This document shows positions 25,907-35,270 of a stretch of 64,000 bases of DNA, piece by piece. Below the pieces are notes generated by a model. That model was given only the letters and a program-made list of their open reading frames with translations, was not told the DNA's origin and did no database searches. This stretch comes from Alphaproteobacteria bacterium (GTDB taxonomy: Bacteria; Pseudomonadota; Alphaproteobacteria; Bin65): assembly GCA_022819985.1 (NCBI GenBank), contig JAJEGH010000015.1, forward strand, positions 1 through 64,000. Direction: 5' to 3'. Numbering within the stretch: the stretch's first letter is position 1; each line of letters opens with the position of its first letter. The translations under genes and the position numbers were made by a program.

Positions 25907-26731
25907 TCAGGCCGCCGCCGCGTCCCGCTGCCACACGACCGGATAGAGGTCGCAGTCCATCGGATCGCCGTCGCGCAGGGTTTCGGTCCACAGCGGCTTC
26001 GCCGTGCCCGGCCTGGTGTCGTAGCGCGCGTCGTCGCCGGTATAGCGCACCGTGTAGCCGCGCCGGCGCACGTCGTCGCGCCGGTTGCCGCCGGCGCCGT
26101 GGACCGCCATCGCGTGGAAGGCGATGACGTCGCCGGGCGCCATGTCCCAGGCGACGATATCGTAATCGCCGCGCGCCGCCTCGATATCCGGCATCTTCTC
26201 GTAATCCGGGTTGTCGTCGTAGCTGCGGGTCACCGTCCGGCCGAACGGTTCGGGCTGGAACCAGCGGTCCCACCGGTGCGAGCCGCGGACGAATTCGAGG
26301 CGCCCGTTCGCCGCCGTGGTCGGGTCGAGCGCGAGCCAGAAGGACATGACCTGCCAGCCGCGCACCGGCCAGTAGGGCTGGTCGTTGTGCCAGCGGGTCC
26401 GGTTCGTCGTGCCGGGCTCTTTCACGAAGAGCTGGTCGTAGAGCAGGTTGACCTTCGCCGCGCCGAAGAACTGCGCCGCCAGTTCCGGCAGGCCGCTTTC
26501 GAAACAATAGGCGCGGAAGTCCGGATCGTTCTGCCAGACCCGCAGGTTGCCGTGAAACCGGCCTTCGCCCTCGGCTTCGTAGCTGTGGCAGAACGGGCCG
26601 GGGTTATCGATATCCCGCTCGATCGCCGCGGCGACCCGCTCCAGCCATTCCGGGCCGATGACGCCCCTAAGCAGGACGGCGCCGTCGGCCGCGAAGGCCT
26701 CGATCTCCTGCGGCGTGGCCCAGTACTGCAT
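25907..26731 (-). CDS. Phytanoyl-CoA dioxygenase family Fe(II)/2-oxoglutarate oxygenase
   Basis: 274 residues with a double-stranded beta-helix fold. The Fe(II) ligands are H and D in TRWHNDQPYW (about 115-117), and a distal H in AFHAMAVHGAGGN (about 210). LEFVRGSHRWDRWF is the conserved PhyH segment. A substrate cannot be assigned; the family hydroxylates many small molecules. The DUF1330 gene lies 3 bp upstream on the same strand, so the two probably form one leftward operon. Confidence 0.88.
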   Translation of the reverse strand: MQYWATPQEIEAFAADGAVLLRGVIGPEWLERVAAAIERDIDNPGPFCHSYEAEGEGRFHGNLRVWQNDPDFRAYCFESGLPELAAQFFGAAKVNLLYDQLFVKEPGTTNRTRWHNDQPYWPVRGWQVMSFWLALDPTTAANGRLEFVRGSHRWDRWFQPEPFGRTVTRSYDDNPDYEKMPDIEAARGDYDIVAWDMAPGDVIAFHAMAVHGAGGNRRDDVRRRGYTVRYTGDDARYDTRPGTAKPLWTETLRDGDPMDCDLYPVVWQRDAAAA

Positions 26732-26734
26732 GGG

Positions 26735-27022
26735 TCAGACGCCCTCGGCGAGGATGGCGTGCATCTCGGCCGCGCCGGCGCGCTCGATCTTCGCCGCCCG
26801 GTATTCCTGCGACGTCCAGAATTCCCTGGCCCGCTCGACCGAGGGGAAGCGGATCACGACGACCCGGCGGGCCTCTTCCGGCCCTTCCATGGTCTCTGTC
26901 GCGCCGCCGCGGACCAACCATTCGCCGTCGTACGCCGCAACGGCCGCCGGCGTGAGCGCGGTATAATTCTTGTATTTCTCCGGGTCGGTCACGTTCACGA
27001 ACGCGACGAAAATTCCTGCCAC
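26735..27022 (-). CDS. DUF1330-family small protein
   Basis: 95 residues from a GTG at 27022 with SD AGGGGG 8 bp upstream. A longer frame exists, but its N-terminus is not family-like. A ferredoxin-like dimeric barrel is indicated by VTDPEKYKNYTALTP and VVVIRFPSVERAREFWTSQEY, diagnostic of DUF1330. These barrels often bind or transform small organic molecules. It is the first gene of the two-gene operon with the phytanoyl-CoA-type oxygenase and diverges from the SDR gene at 27206. Confidence 0.85.
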   Translation of the reverse strand: MAGIFVAFVNVTDPEKYKNYTALTPAAVAAYDGEWLVRGGATETMEGPEEARRVVVIRFPSVERAREFWTSQEYRAAKIERAGAAEMHAILAEGV

Positions 27023-27205
27023 GGCGGCCCCCTGCACTCGTGCTGCGTTTCTTGCAAGTCGCCCTTCCATACACAACCCGCACGCAGATGAGGAGTCGCC
27101 CGTCTGCAAGGCCGCATCCCGCGCCTCACGCCCTGTTGCCAGTGCCGGCCCGGTAGGGCAGTTTCCCGCCGCATAATTTACCCCGGACCAGCGGAGAAGA
27201 CGGAT

Positions 27206-27937
27206 ATGAAACTCCAGGACAAGGTCGCCGTCGTCACCGGTGCGGCCTCCGGCTTCGGCGAGGCCATCGCCCGGCGCTATGCCGCCGAAGGCGCGCAGGT
27301 CGTCTGCGCCGACCTGAACGACCAGCTCGGCAAAAAGGTCGCCGACGAGATCGGCGGGGCCTACGTCCATGCCGACGTCGCCGACCGGGACGATGTCCGC
27401 ACGATGGTCCGCACGGCGGTCGACCGCTACGGGGGTCTCGATGCGATGGTCAACAATGCCGGCATCACCCACGTCAACCGGCCGATGCTGGATGTCGGGG
27501 AAGAGGAATTCGACCGGATCTTCGCGGTCAACGTGAAGTCGATCTATCTGGCGGCGATGGAGGTCGTGCCGGTGATGCGCGAACGGGGCGGCGGCTGCAT
27601 CATCAACACCGCGTCGACCGCCGGCCTGCGCCCGAGGCCGGGCCTGACCTGGTACAACGCGTCCAAGGGCGCGGTCATCACCATGACCAAGTCGATGGCG
27701 GCCGAACTGGGGCCCGACAATATCCGGGTGAATGCGCTCTGCCCGGTGGCCGGCGATACGCCGCTGCTGCCCTCCTTCCTCGGCGCCAACACCCGCGAGG
27801 CCTTCGAGGCGACGGTGCCGCTCGGCCGGCTCTGCACCTCCGAGGACGTCGCGAAAGCCGCCCTGTGGCTGGCGAGCGACGAGGCCGGCTTCATCACCGG
27901 CGTCGCCCTGCCGGTGGACGGCGGACGCGCGGTGTAG
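27206..27937 (+). CDS. Short-chain dehydrogenase/reductase
   Basis: 243-residue classical SDR. The cofactor motif TGAASGFG (about 11-18), the NNAG motif (about 85), catalytic Ser in NTASTAGLRP and YNASK (Tyr-x3-Lys, about 151) are present, with VDGGRAV at the C-terminus. Asp after strand 2 (VVCADLND) predicts NAD preference. The substrate is unknown. It diverges from the DUF1330/PhyH pair and is convergent with the spermidine-synthase-like gene. Confidence 0.9.
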   Translation: MKLQDKVAVVTGAASGFGEAIARRYAAEGAQVVCADLNDQLGKKVADEIGGAYVHADVADRDDVRTMVRTAVDRYGGLDAMVNNAGITHVNRPMLDVGEEEFDRIFAVNVKSIYLAAMEVVPVMRERGGGCIINTASTAGLRPRPGLTWYNASKGAVITMTKSMAAELGPDNIRVNALCPVAGDTPLLPSFLGANTREAFEATVPLGRLCTSEDVAKAALWLASDEAGFITGVALPVDGGRAV

Positions 27938-27940
27938 CCG

Positions 27941-30505
27941 TCAGGCCGCGGCGTCGGCGTCCGGCGGCGGTTTGAGCAGGCTGAAGAAGGCGGGCAGGGC
28001 GAGCAGGTAGAGCGCGGCGGCGGCAAGCAGCAGGGCCTGCTGGCCGAACAGCACGTTGACGATCGGCACCGCGACGGCGCCGACGACCGAGAAGGTGCCG
28101 TTGATGCCCCAGGCCCACAGGAAGAAGCGCTCCTTGCCGAGGCGGGAAAGCATCGTCATGCCGGTCGGGAAGGGGAAGCCCATCAGGAAAGCCGCGGGCG
28201 CGATCAGCAGGATGCAGGTCGCGATGCGCAGCGGGTAGGGCCACTGGCCGATCGCGCCGAGCGCCGCGTCGAACGTCAGGGCGCCCAGCGCCACCAGCGC
28301 CGCGATGCCGAGGAAGATGCGCGGCATGATGCGCCGACAGTCGGCGACGTAACGCGCGCTGGCAAGCGAGCCCAGGCCGGAGAAGAACAGCATGCTGGTG
28401 ATCAGCACTGTCGCCGAGATGGTCGGGTTCGACAGGGCGACCAGGAACTTGCCGATCAGGCCGACCTCGATGGTGATGTAGCCGGCGCCCAGGCAGAAGA
28501 AATAGACGAAGATGCCGGTCTTGCCCGGCTGGCGCGAGAAGATGGTGCGCCAGCCTGCAACGACGGGGATCGTCATCAGGAAGACGCCGAAAATCGTTGC
28601 GATGACGAGCGTCGCCCAGAGCAGCAGGTAGCCCCATTCGTCGGACACCGCCTCGAGCTGATCGAGGAAGTGCGGAATTTCCAGCGCCTTGATGTAGGCG
28701 GCGAAATAGGGCCGGTTGTCGGTCAGCGGGCGGGTGTCGAAGACGTAGTTGCGCTGCACTGCGTCGAACTCGCCGGCCAGCATGTGACCCAGCATCAGCC
28801 GATAGAGCGCCTGCCAGGTCGGCGCCGGCGGATCGCCGCCGGCTTCGGAGCCTTCTTTGTCCGAGCGTTCCGTTTCGGGTTCCGGGGCCTCGCCGACGAC
28901 GAAATGGGAAGCCCGGTAGGTCCGCCAGATCCGCGCCGCGCCGCGCCGGTCGGTGCGCGCGCCGGGTGTGTGCAGCAGCTCCCACGACATGTCCTCCGAC
29001 CACGTCTTCAGGGCTGTGGTCTCGGCGGGCGCGAAGCCGTTCTTCTTGTAGAGGACCGTGACGGTCGAGAGATAGGTGTGGAAAATGAAGAGCTTGCTGC
29101 GCGCCGCGTCACCGTCCAGGCCGCGGGCCGCGGCGGCCACGGTGGCGAACAGCTTGGGCACCGATTTCGGCAGATCCTCCTTGTTCCACAGGGTGATCGC
29201 GAGCACGCCGTCCGGCTTCAGGGCGCGCATGTAATCCTGCAGGGTCTCCACGGTGTAGTTGTATTTCTCGACGATGGCGAAGCCGCCGGCGTGGCTGAGG
29301 CCCGTCGAGTCGGCGAGGCTCAGGTCGACGATGTCGTAGCGGTTCCGGACGCCGCCGAGATAGAGCCGCCCGTCGTAGGGCACGATCCGGACCTTGGCGT
29401 CCTTCAGCGGATTGCCGGTCAGCTGCGCGACCGGGCCGTCGCCGGTCAGTGCGTCCAGCAGCGCCGGGTTGCTCTCGGCAACGGTGAGCGACCTGGCGCC
29501 GGCGGCGAGCGCGACATTCGACGAAATGCCGCCGCCGAGCTGCACTACGAAAACGTCCGGCCGCTTCTTGAGGACGTAGGGCGCAAACATCGGCAGGAAT
29601 TCGAAATAAGCCTGCTGCGCGCGCGGGATCCGTTTCATCACCCCGACGGGGCCGTCCGAATCGATGTAGAGCGCGAGATAGGCGTTCTTCGGCATCGACT
29701 CGAGATTGACCGCGGCGTTGTCGCTCAGCCCCGGCGCGAAATGGAGGTAGGAGCTGGCATAGCCCTCGAGCAGGCCGAACGGCGAATAATTCCGGTAGAT
29801 GCGCTTCGAATCCGGGAATTTGCGGGCATAGCTGACGCCCTTGAACTGGTTGACCTCGATCCGCGTATGGCTGGCCGAGACGGTAAGGGCGCCGGCGCCG
29901 AGCACGGCGGCGACGGCGAGCGGAATCCAGGCCCGCGTGGCGCCGAACCACACCGCCGCGGCGACTGCCCACAGGCCGAAGGGAATGAGCAGGATCCAGT
30001 CCGGCGGCACGGCATACAAGCCGGCGAGGAAGACCAGCCCGCACAGGCCGGAGCCGGCGAGGTCGGCGAAATAGACCTTTCCGAACACCGCCTGGCCGCG
30101 CATGAAAACGAGGCCGAGGAACAGGGCGCCGGGCAGGAAGGGGATGAAATAAACGAGGAAAAGATAAAAGAGCCTGAACTTCTGCTCCGGGTTCGCGACC
30201 AGCTCGATCGGGTTGAAGCCGAGCGACTGGGCGACGGCGTTCGACAGCAGCATCAGCGGCCCGAAAACGACCAGGGCGCCGGTGATCAGCGGCTGCCAGT
30301 ATTTCCGGAAGGTCGGCGTGCTCACGCACATCGCGGCGCTCATCACGCCGAAGCCGAGCATGGCGATGGAGATCACGAAAGAGCCGAAATGCGACCAGGT
30401 CCCGACCGCGAAGACCCGCATGATGCCGATCTGCAGCGCGATGATCGCGCCCGCGATCAGTCCGACCGCAATATAGAAGGACAGGTCGAGCGCCCGGCGC
30501 TCCAT
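27941..30505 (-). CDS. Membrane-embedded spermidine-synthase-like protein
   Basis: 854 residues from the ATG at 30505. The N-terminal part has six or so spans (about 1-215). A Rossmann-like class I SAM/aminopropyltransferase domain (about 310-560) contains VVQLGGGISSNVALAAGA and VAESNPALLDAL. A hydrophilic Glu/Asp-rich insert follows, then a second membrane half of six or so spans ending in an LFGQQALLLAAAALYLL helix. This is the large fused family usually annotated as spermidine synthase. The glycine-rich loop lacks the GGGDG of true aminopropyltransferases, so a polyamine role is doubtful. It is monocistronic. Confidence 0.75.
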   Translation of the reverse strand: MERRALDLSFYIAVGLIAGAIIALQIGIMRVFAVGTWSHFGSFVISIAMLGFGVMSAAMCVSTPTFRKYWQPLITGALVVFGPLMLLSNAVAQSLGFNPIELVANPEQKFRLFYLFLVYFIPFLPGALFLGLVFMRGQAVFGKVYFADLAGSGLCGLVFLAGLYAVPPDWILLIPFGLWAVAAAVWFGATRAWIPLAVAAVLGAGALTVSASHTRIEVNQFKGVSYARKFPDSKRIYRNYSPFGLLEGYASSYLHFAPGLSDNAAVNLESMPKNAYLALYIDSDGPVGVMKRIPRAQQAYFEFLPMFAPYVLKKRPDVFVVQLGGGISSNVALAAGARSLTVAESNPALLDALTGDGPVAQLTGNPLKDAKVRIVPYDGRLYLGGVRNRYDIVDLSLADSTGLSHAGGFAIVEKYNYTVETLQDYMRALKPDGVLAITLWNKEDLPKSVPKLFATVAAAARGLDGDAARSKLFIFHTYLSTVTVLYKKNGFAPAETTALKTWSEDMSWELLHTPGARTDRRGAARIWRTYRASHFVVGEAPEPETERSDKEGSEAGGDPPAPTWQALYRLMLGHMLAGEFDAVQRNYVFDTRPLTDNRPYFAAYIKALEIPHFLDQLEAVSDEWGYLLLWATLVIATIFGVFLMTIPVVAGWRTIFSRQPGKTGIFVYFFCLGAGYITIEVGLIGKFLVALSNPTISATVLITSMLFFSGLGSLASARYVADCRRIMPRIFLGIAALVALGALTFDAALGAIGQWPYPLRIATCILLIAPAAFLMGFPFPTGMTMLSRLGKERFFLWAWGINGTFSVVGAVAVPIVNVLFGQQALLLAAAALYLLALPAFFSLLKPPPDADAAA

Positions 30506-30682
30506 GCCGCCTGCACCGCCGGAAACCCGTGAGGTCAACGATCGGATCCTTGCATCGCCCCGGAGCCTTGCATGGCACGGGGCGCCGACAAAGTCTTCCG
30601 CCGAATCGCGGAACTTGCCGCAATTCGTAAATCGGCCCGGACAAAATAAAATCCGGTGAATACTTTGCCGGTTCGGGTAGTG

Positions 30683-30718
30683 TTCGAATTGTTGGCCAAC
30701 ATGCCAAGACAATACGAA
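30683..30718. promoter_or_regulatory. Dyad upstream of SDR gene
   Basis: TTCGAATTGT (30683-30692) and ACAATACGAA (30709-30718) are inverted arms (9 of 10). Within them TTGGC and GCCAA form a further stem around the perfect palindrome TGTTGGCCAACA. The dyad ends just before the SD of the SDR at 30730, so it may be an operator or a leader hairpin affecting translation. Confidence 0.4.
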
Positions 30719-30729
30719 AGGAAACGCCG

Positions 30730-31494
30730 ATGGACGATTCCCTGCAAGGCCGCACCGCACTCGTCACGGGGGCGGGCTCGGGCATGGGCCGGGCGCATGC
30801 GGAGGTGCTGGCCGGGCGCGGCGCCCACGTTGTCGTGCAGGACGTTGTCGCGGAGCGGACGGAAACGGTCGCCGGGGCGATCCGCGGTAACGGCGGTTCC
30901 GCCGAGCCGCTGCCGGGCAACGCTGCCGATGTCCGCGCCATGCGGGCAGCGGTGGAGCGGATCGCCGCCCGGCGCGGCGCGGTCGATATACTGGTCAACA
31001 ATGCCGGCATCTCCGGCCGGCAACTGCCCTTCGAGGAGATCGACGAGGCCGGCTACGACGTCATGCTGGCCGTTCACGTCAAATCGGCCTTCTTTCTCAG
31101 CCAGGCCGTCGTGCCGGGCATGAAGGCGCAGCGCTGGGGCCGGATCGTCAACGTGTCCTCGATGTTTGCGATGATCGGCAGCCCGAACGCGGCGCATTAC
31201 ACGGCGGCCAAGGGCGCCATGCTCGGCCTGACCAAGGCGCTGGCCCGGGAACTCGGCCCGTGGAACATCACCGTCAATGCGCTGGCTCCCGGCCTGGTGA
31301 AGACCGAGATGACGCAGATGAGCCTGGACGACGACGCGGAATTCGAGCGCCGGGCTGCGGCGGTGCCGATGCGGCGGCTCGCCGAGCCGCGCGATCTCGC
31401 CTGCGCCGTCGCTTTCTTGGCCTCGGACGAAGCCGCACTGATGACCGGCCAGACGATCAGCCCGAACGGCGGCAACGCGATCGTCGGAATCTGA
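30730..31494 (+). CDS. Short-chain dehydrogenase/reductase
   Basis: 254-residue classical SDR with TGAGSGMG (about 13-20), NNAG (about 95), Ser in VNVSSMFAMIG and YTAAK (about 158), and NGGNAIVGI at the end. SD GAAAGGA. The VVQDVV sequence after strand 2 (Asp) suggests NAD. It is similar in layout to the SDR at 27206 but clearly a separate paralogue. It ends before the bidirectional terminator at 31520. Confidence 0.9.
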   Translation: MDDSLQGRTALVTGAGSGMGRAHAEVLAGRGAHVVVQDVVAERTETVAGAIRGNGGSAEPLPGNAADVRAMRAAVERIAARRGAVDILVNNAGISGRQLPFEEIDEAGYDVMLAVHVKSAFFLSQAVVPGMKAQRWGRIVNVSSMFAMIGSPNAAHYTAAKGAMLGLTKALARELGPWNITVNALAPGLVKTEMTQMSLDDDAEFERRAAAVPMRRLAEPRDLACAVAFLASDEAALMTGQTISPNGGNAIVGI

Positions 31495-31519
31495 GAAGTC
31501 GGCCTGCGGGATCGAACGA

Positions 31520-31547
31520 AAACGGCGGGCCGGGCGGCCCGCCGTTT
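31520..31547. terminator. Bidirectional intrinsic terminator
   Basis: Perfect 12-bp stem AAACGGCGGGCC / GGCCCGCCGTTT with a 4-base loop, followed by CCTT. It lies between the convergent SDR gene (ending 31494) and the ABC binding-protein gene (ending 31570). Confidence 0.8.
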
Positions 31548-31569
31548 CCTTACGCAACCGGGTGCAGTT

Positions 31570-32763
31570 CTATTTCTTGCAGGGGAGCGACTTGTGCTCG
31601 CCGAGCAGGACCCACTCGCTGTTCTTCATGGTCATGACGTAGCCCGGAAGCTGGGCGTCGCCGGTTTTCTCGAAGCAGATCTGCCCGATCACGCCGTTGA
31701 AGACCACGGTGTTGAGGCCGTCGCGGATCCGGGTGCGCTCCTCGGCCACCTTGTCGGGGTCGCCGGTCACCTTCTGCTCCTCCATCACCTGCTTCAGCAG
31801 GTAGACGGCATCGTAGGCCGACGCATCGACATGATGCGGGAACGGCTTGTCGATACCGCGTTTCTTGTTGCCCTCGACGAACTTGCGGGTGAATTCGCGG
31901 CTGCGTTCGTCTTTCTTGTACCAGAACCAGGCGGAGAAAACGGCGCCTTCGCCATCCTTCGCCATCTGCCGGGTGATTTCCGGATCGGCCCAGATCTGGG
32001 CGCCGATGATCGGCGTCATGACGCCCTGCCGGCGCATTTCCTTGAGCACGCGCACGGCCACCGGGGTGATGCCGGCGAGGCCGACATAGTCGATTTTCTG
32101 GCCCTTGAGTTGCGTGACCTGGGCGGACACGTCGACCGCCTTGGTCTCGAAGCCGATCGGCGCCTTGGCCAGCTTCACGCCGTTCTTTTCGAAGATCGGC
32201 TTCATGATGAACAGGCCGACCGCCTTCGAGACGACATCGTCGGTGCCGTACATGATCGCCGCCGACTTGATCGACATGCCGCGATTCTTGAGCGTTGAAA
32301 TCACCCTCTGGAACTGCAGGCCCTCATTCTCGGTCATGCGGAAAGCGTAGGAGAACTTGTCCGCCAGCTTCGGCGCCGAAGAGGCGTTCGGGATCTGGAC
32401 GATCTTCGCCCGCTCGCCGGCGGCGAAGGCGACCCGCGCCTCGGACGAGGAGAACGGGCCGACCACGGCCAGCGCCCCGTCGTCGCGCGCGAATTTCCGC
32501 ACCGCCACCACGGCCTGTTTCGGATCGCCCGCCGTGTCGAACTTGGCGACCCGGACTTTCCTGCCGTTGATGCCGCCGGCCGCATTGATCTCGGCAACCG
32601 CGATGTCGATCGCCACTTCCGTGGTCTTCGCGATGGTCGAATAGATGCCGGTCAGGCCCAGGCTCGCGCCGATGACGATTTCGTTCTTCGCCGCCGCCGG
32701 CGTTCCCGCCGCAGCGCCCGCCGCCACCAGGCCGGCGGCCAGAAGGGTTTTCCTCATGCTCAT
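31570..32763 (-). CDS. Branched-chain-amino-acid-type ABC transporter substrate-binding protein
   Basis: 397 residues from the ATG at 32763, chosen for its AAAGGAG SD. A Sec signal (MSMRKTLLAAGLVAAG, cleavage near AAA-KNE) is followed by a LivK-type fold: EIVIGASLGLTGIYSTIAK, INAAGGINGRKV and AVVGPFSSSEARVAFAAGE. It delivers a substrate (amino acid, aromatic acid or other carboxylate) to the transporter encoded by the next genes upstream on the strand. It is the distal gene of a leftward liv-type set (permease, permease, ATPase, ATPase, binding protein). Confidence 0.9.
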   Translation of the reverse strand: MSMRKTLLAAGLVAAGAAAGTPAAAKNEIVIGASLGLTGIYSTIAKTTEVAIDIAVAEINAAGGINGRKVRVAKFDTAGDPKQAVVAVRKFARDDGALAVVGPFSSSEARVAFAAGERAKIVQIPNASSAPKLADKFSYAFRMTENEGLQFQRVISTLKNRGMSIKSAAIMYGTDDVVSKAVGLFIMKPIFEKNGVKLAKAPIGFETKAVDVSAQVTQLKGQKIDYVGLAGITPVAVRVLKEMRRQGVMTPIIGAQIWADPEITRQMAKDGEGAVFSAWFWYKKDERSREFTRKFVEGNKKRGIDKPFPHHVDASAYDAVYLLKQVMEEQKVTGDPDKVAEERTRIRDGLNTVVFNGVIGQICFEKTGDAQLPGYVMTMKNSEWVLLGEHKSLPCKK

Positions 32764-32849
32764 GTCAGTCTTCTCCTTTGCGGGCCTTCGCCCGCGCTCC
32801 CTCATTGCCGGCGCCCCCGTTCCAGCCGTCGGGCCGGGACCGGCGGCGC

Positions 32850-33554
32850 TTAGTTCCCGCCGAGATACGCCTCTTCCAGGCGATCATCGGCGAGAAGTTC
32901 CTCGGCCGTCCCCGACAGGACGGTCGCTCCGAGTTCAAGAACATAGCCGCGATGCGCGGTCTGTAATGCCATGTGGGTGTTCTGCTCGACCAGCAGGATG
33001 GTCAGGCCGTCCCGGTTAAGGTCCCCGATCAGGTCGAACAGGCTCTGGACCAGGATCGGCGACAGGCCGAGCGACGGCTCGTCCAGCATCATGATCCTGG
33101 GTCGCGCCAGCAGCGCCCGCGAGATCGCCAGCATCTGCTGTTCGCCGCCGGAGAGGACGGAGGCCAGCATGTCCCGCCGCGCCGCAAGGTTGGGGAAGCG
33201 CTGGTAGATATCGTCGATTTCCCGCTCGACGTTATCGCTGCGCGAATAGGCGCCCATCTGCAGGTTTTCGTGCACCGTCAGGCTGACGAATATCTGCCGG
33301 CCTTCCGGGACCAGCGTCAGGCCGGCGCGCACCCGCTTCGGGCTGCTCCAGCCGGTCACCGTCTCGCCGTTCAGTCGCACGGCGCCGGCCGCCGGCTTGA
33401 CCGTACCCTGCACCGCTTTGAGCAGCGAACTCTTGCCGGCGCCGTTCGCGCCCAGAACGGTCACGATCTCGCCTTCTGCGAGTTCGAGATCCAGCGCCCT
33501 GATCGCATGATTGCGGCCGTAGCGGACATCCAGGCCTTCGACTTCAAGGAGCAT
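32850..33554 (-). CDS. Branched-chain-type ABC ATPase (LivF)
   Basis: 234 residues from MLLEVEGLDVRYG. Walker A GANGAGKSS, LSGGEQQMLAISRALL and Walker B IMMLDEPSLGLSP are the LivF arrangement. The 5' end overlaps the LivG gene by 11 bp. It powers the transporter fed by the binding protein ending at 31570. Confidence 0.92.
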   Translation of the reverse strand: MLLEVEGLDVRYGRNHAIRALDLELAEGEIVTVLGANGAGKSSLLKAVQGTVKPAAGAVRLNGETVTGWSSPKRVRAGLTLVPEGRQIFVSLTVHENLQMGAYSRSDNVEREIDDIYQRFPNLAARRDMLASVLSGGEQQMLAISRALLARPRIMMLDEPSLGLSPILVQSLFDLIGDLNRDGLTILLVEQNTHMALQTAHRGYVLELGATVLSGTAEELLADDRLEEAYLGGN

Positions 33555-34356
33555 CGGCCGCTCCCGCCGCCGGCGCGGCATTCTGTTGCCCGGCCATGCT
33601 GGTGTCGCTGCCGAGATAGGCTTCGCGGACCAGTGGGTCGTCGTTGACCTGGGCCGGAGTGCCTTCGAAGATCTTCTTGCCGAAATTCAGCACGGCGACA
33701 TGGTCGCAAAGATTGTGCACGAAATGCATGTCGTGCTCGACGACCAGCAGGGTGACACCGCTGGCCGACACCTTTTCCAGCAACGCCAGAAGCTGCTGTG
33801 CCTCGACCTGGTTGAGGCCGGCCGCCGGTTCGTCGAGCAACAGCAGCTTCGGCTGCGAGATCATGGCGCGCACGACCTCGATCCGCTTTTGCACGCCATA
33901 GGGCAGGTTGGCGACGACCTGGCCGGGGTAGGTCTCGAGCCCGGCATCTTCCAGCGCCTCTTTGGCGGCGCGGGCCCAGCGGTTGCCGGGCATCAGCCCC
34001 AGCGGATACAACAGGTCGCCGAGCCGCCGCGCGCGCGCATGCTGGCCGAGCATGACATTCTCGACCGTCGAAAGGTGCGGCATCAGCCGGATGTTCTGGA
34101 ACGAACGCGACATACCGAAGATCACCCGGTCCTTGGCCGGCACCCGGGTGATGTCGCGGCCGTCCAGCACCATCGTCCCTTCGTCGACCGGGTAGACGCC
34201 GGTCAGCAGGTTGAACACGGTCGTCTTGCCGGCGCCGTTCGGCCCGATCAGGGCGGTGCGGCTGCCGCGCTTCACGGCGAAGCCGACATCGTCGATCACC
34301 TTGAGGCCGCCGAAGCTTTTGTGCAGGCCTTCGATGCTGAGGACGTTATCCGCCAT
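33544..34356 (-). CDS. Branched-chain-type ABC ATPase (LivG)
   Basis: 270 residues starting MADNVLSIEGLHKSFGGLK. Walker A GPNGAGKTT, the LivG-typical FGMSRSFQNIRLMPHLSTVENV, the signature region NLPYGVQKRIEVVRAM and Walker [11 protein letters not shown] are visible. An Ala/Pro-rich 20-residue tail follows LGSDTS. It is 11 bp downstream of the LivM gene. Confidence 0.93.
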   Translation of the reverse strand: MADNVLSIEGLHKSFGGLKVIDDVGFAVKRGSRTALIGPNGAGKTTVFNLLTGVYPVDEGTMVLDGRDITRVPAKDRVIFGMSRSFQNIRLMPHLSTVENVMLGQHARARRLGDLLYPLGLMPGNRWARAAKEALEDAGLETYPGQVVANLPYGVQKRIEVVRAMISQPKLLLLDEPAAGLNQVEAQQLLALLEKVSASGVTLLVVEHDMHFVHNLCDHVAVLNFGKKIFEGTPAQVNDDPLVREAYLGSDTSMAGQQNAAPAAGAADAP

Positions 34357-34367
34357 CGCGGCCCCGG

Positions 34368-35261
34368 CTATGCTGTCCGCGCCGCCGGCGCCGCACCGGA
34401 CCGGCCGCCGCCGAACGGCGTCGCCGCCCGGTCGACCATCGTCCGCGTGACCAGCCCTTCCGGGCGGAACACCATCATCAGTACGATGATCGCGCCGAAA
34501 AAGATGAAGCGGCTGTCGGCGATCCACGCATGGCCGCTGGCGGTCGCGATCTGGCGCAGGGCTTCGGGGACGACGGTGAAGAAGGCCGCCCCGACCAGCG
34601 GCCCCCAGGCGGTCTGGGTTCCGCCGAGCAGGACGTAGAGCAGGATGTAGATGCTCAGCAGAACGTTGAAGGTCTGGGTCTCGATGTAGTTGTAGTGATG
34701 GCCGTAGAGAGCGCCGCCCAGGCTCATCAGGGCGGCGCCGAGGGTAAAGGCGGCGACCTTGGCGAGGCGCACATCGACGCCGAACAGCGTCGCCACCGCC
34801 TCGTCGTCGTGGATCGACCGCATGGCGAGGCCGAGCCGGGTCGACATCAGGAAGAAGCACAGCAGGACGACCAGGATCGTGACCGGGACGACGACCAGAT
34901 AGTCGGCGTGGGACTCTACCGGATAGCCGGCCGCCGCGCCCAGGAACTCCAGATTGATGATCAGCCCGGCGACCACCTCGGCGAAGGCGAAGGTGGCGAG
35001 CACCATATAGACACCCCGGGTGCGCAGGATCGGAAAGGCGATCGTGAAGGCGATTGCGGCGCAGAACAGCATCGAGGCCGGGATCGCGATATACATCGGC
35101 GCGCCGGAGGCGTTGATCCAGGCGCTGGAATAGGCGCCGATGGTGATGAAGCCCGCCGCCCCCAGATTGAGTTGCCCCGACGCTGCCGGCAGGAAGATGC
35201 CGTAGGCGTAGATCACGTTCAGGCACAGGATGATCAGCTGGGATTCGAGATAGCCGCTCAT
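34368..35261 (-). CDS. Branched-chain-type ABC permease (LivM)
   Basis: 297-residue polytopic permease. NVIYAYGIFLPAASGQLNLGAAGF near the N-terminus is the LivM region that normally reads LSLNLLLGYAGQLSLGQAAF, and MRSIHDDEAVATLFGVDVRLAK is the ATPase-contact loop. A short soluble tail follows the last span. It lies between LivH and LivG genes with gaps of about 10 bp. Confidence 0.92.
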   Translation of the reverse strand: MSGYLESQLIILCLNVIYAYGIFLPAASGQLNLGAAGFITIGAYSSAWINASGAPMYIAIPASMLFCAAIAFTIAFPILRTRGVYMVLATFAFAEVVAGLIINLEFLGAAAGYPVESHADYLVVVPVTILVVLLCFFLMSTRLGLAMRSIHDDEAVATLFGVDVRLAKVAAFTLGAALMSLGGALYGHHYNYIETQTFNVLLSIYILLYVLLGGTQTAWGPLVGAAFFTVVPEALRQIATASGHAWIADSRFIFFGAIIVLMMVFRPEGLVTRTMVDRAATPFGGGRSGAAPAARTA

Positions 35262-35270
35262 GGCCGCCCG

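Noticed and set aside
30505-30760. Longer N-terminus for the spermidine-synthase-like protein (to 30760)
   Set aside because: The extra 85 residues are hydrophilic and not family-like, and would cover the control region of the divergent SDR gene.
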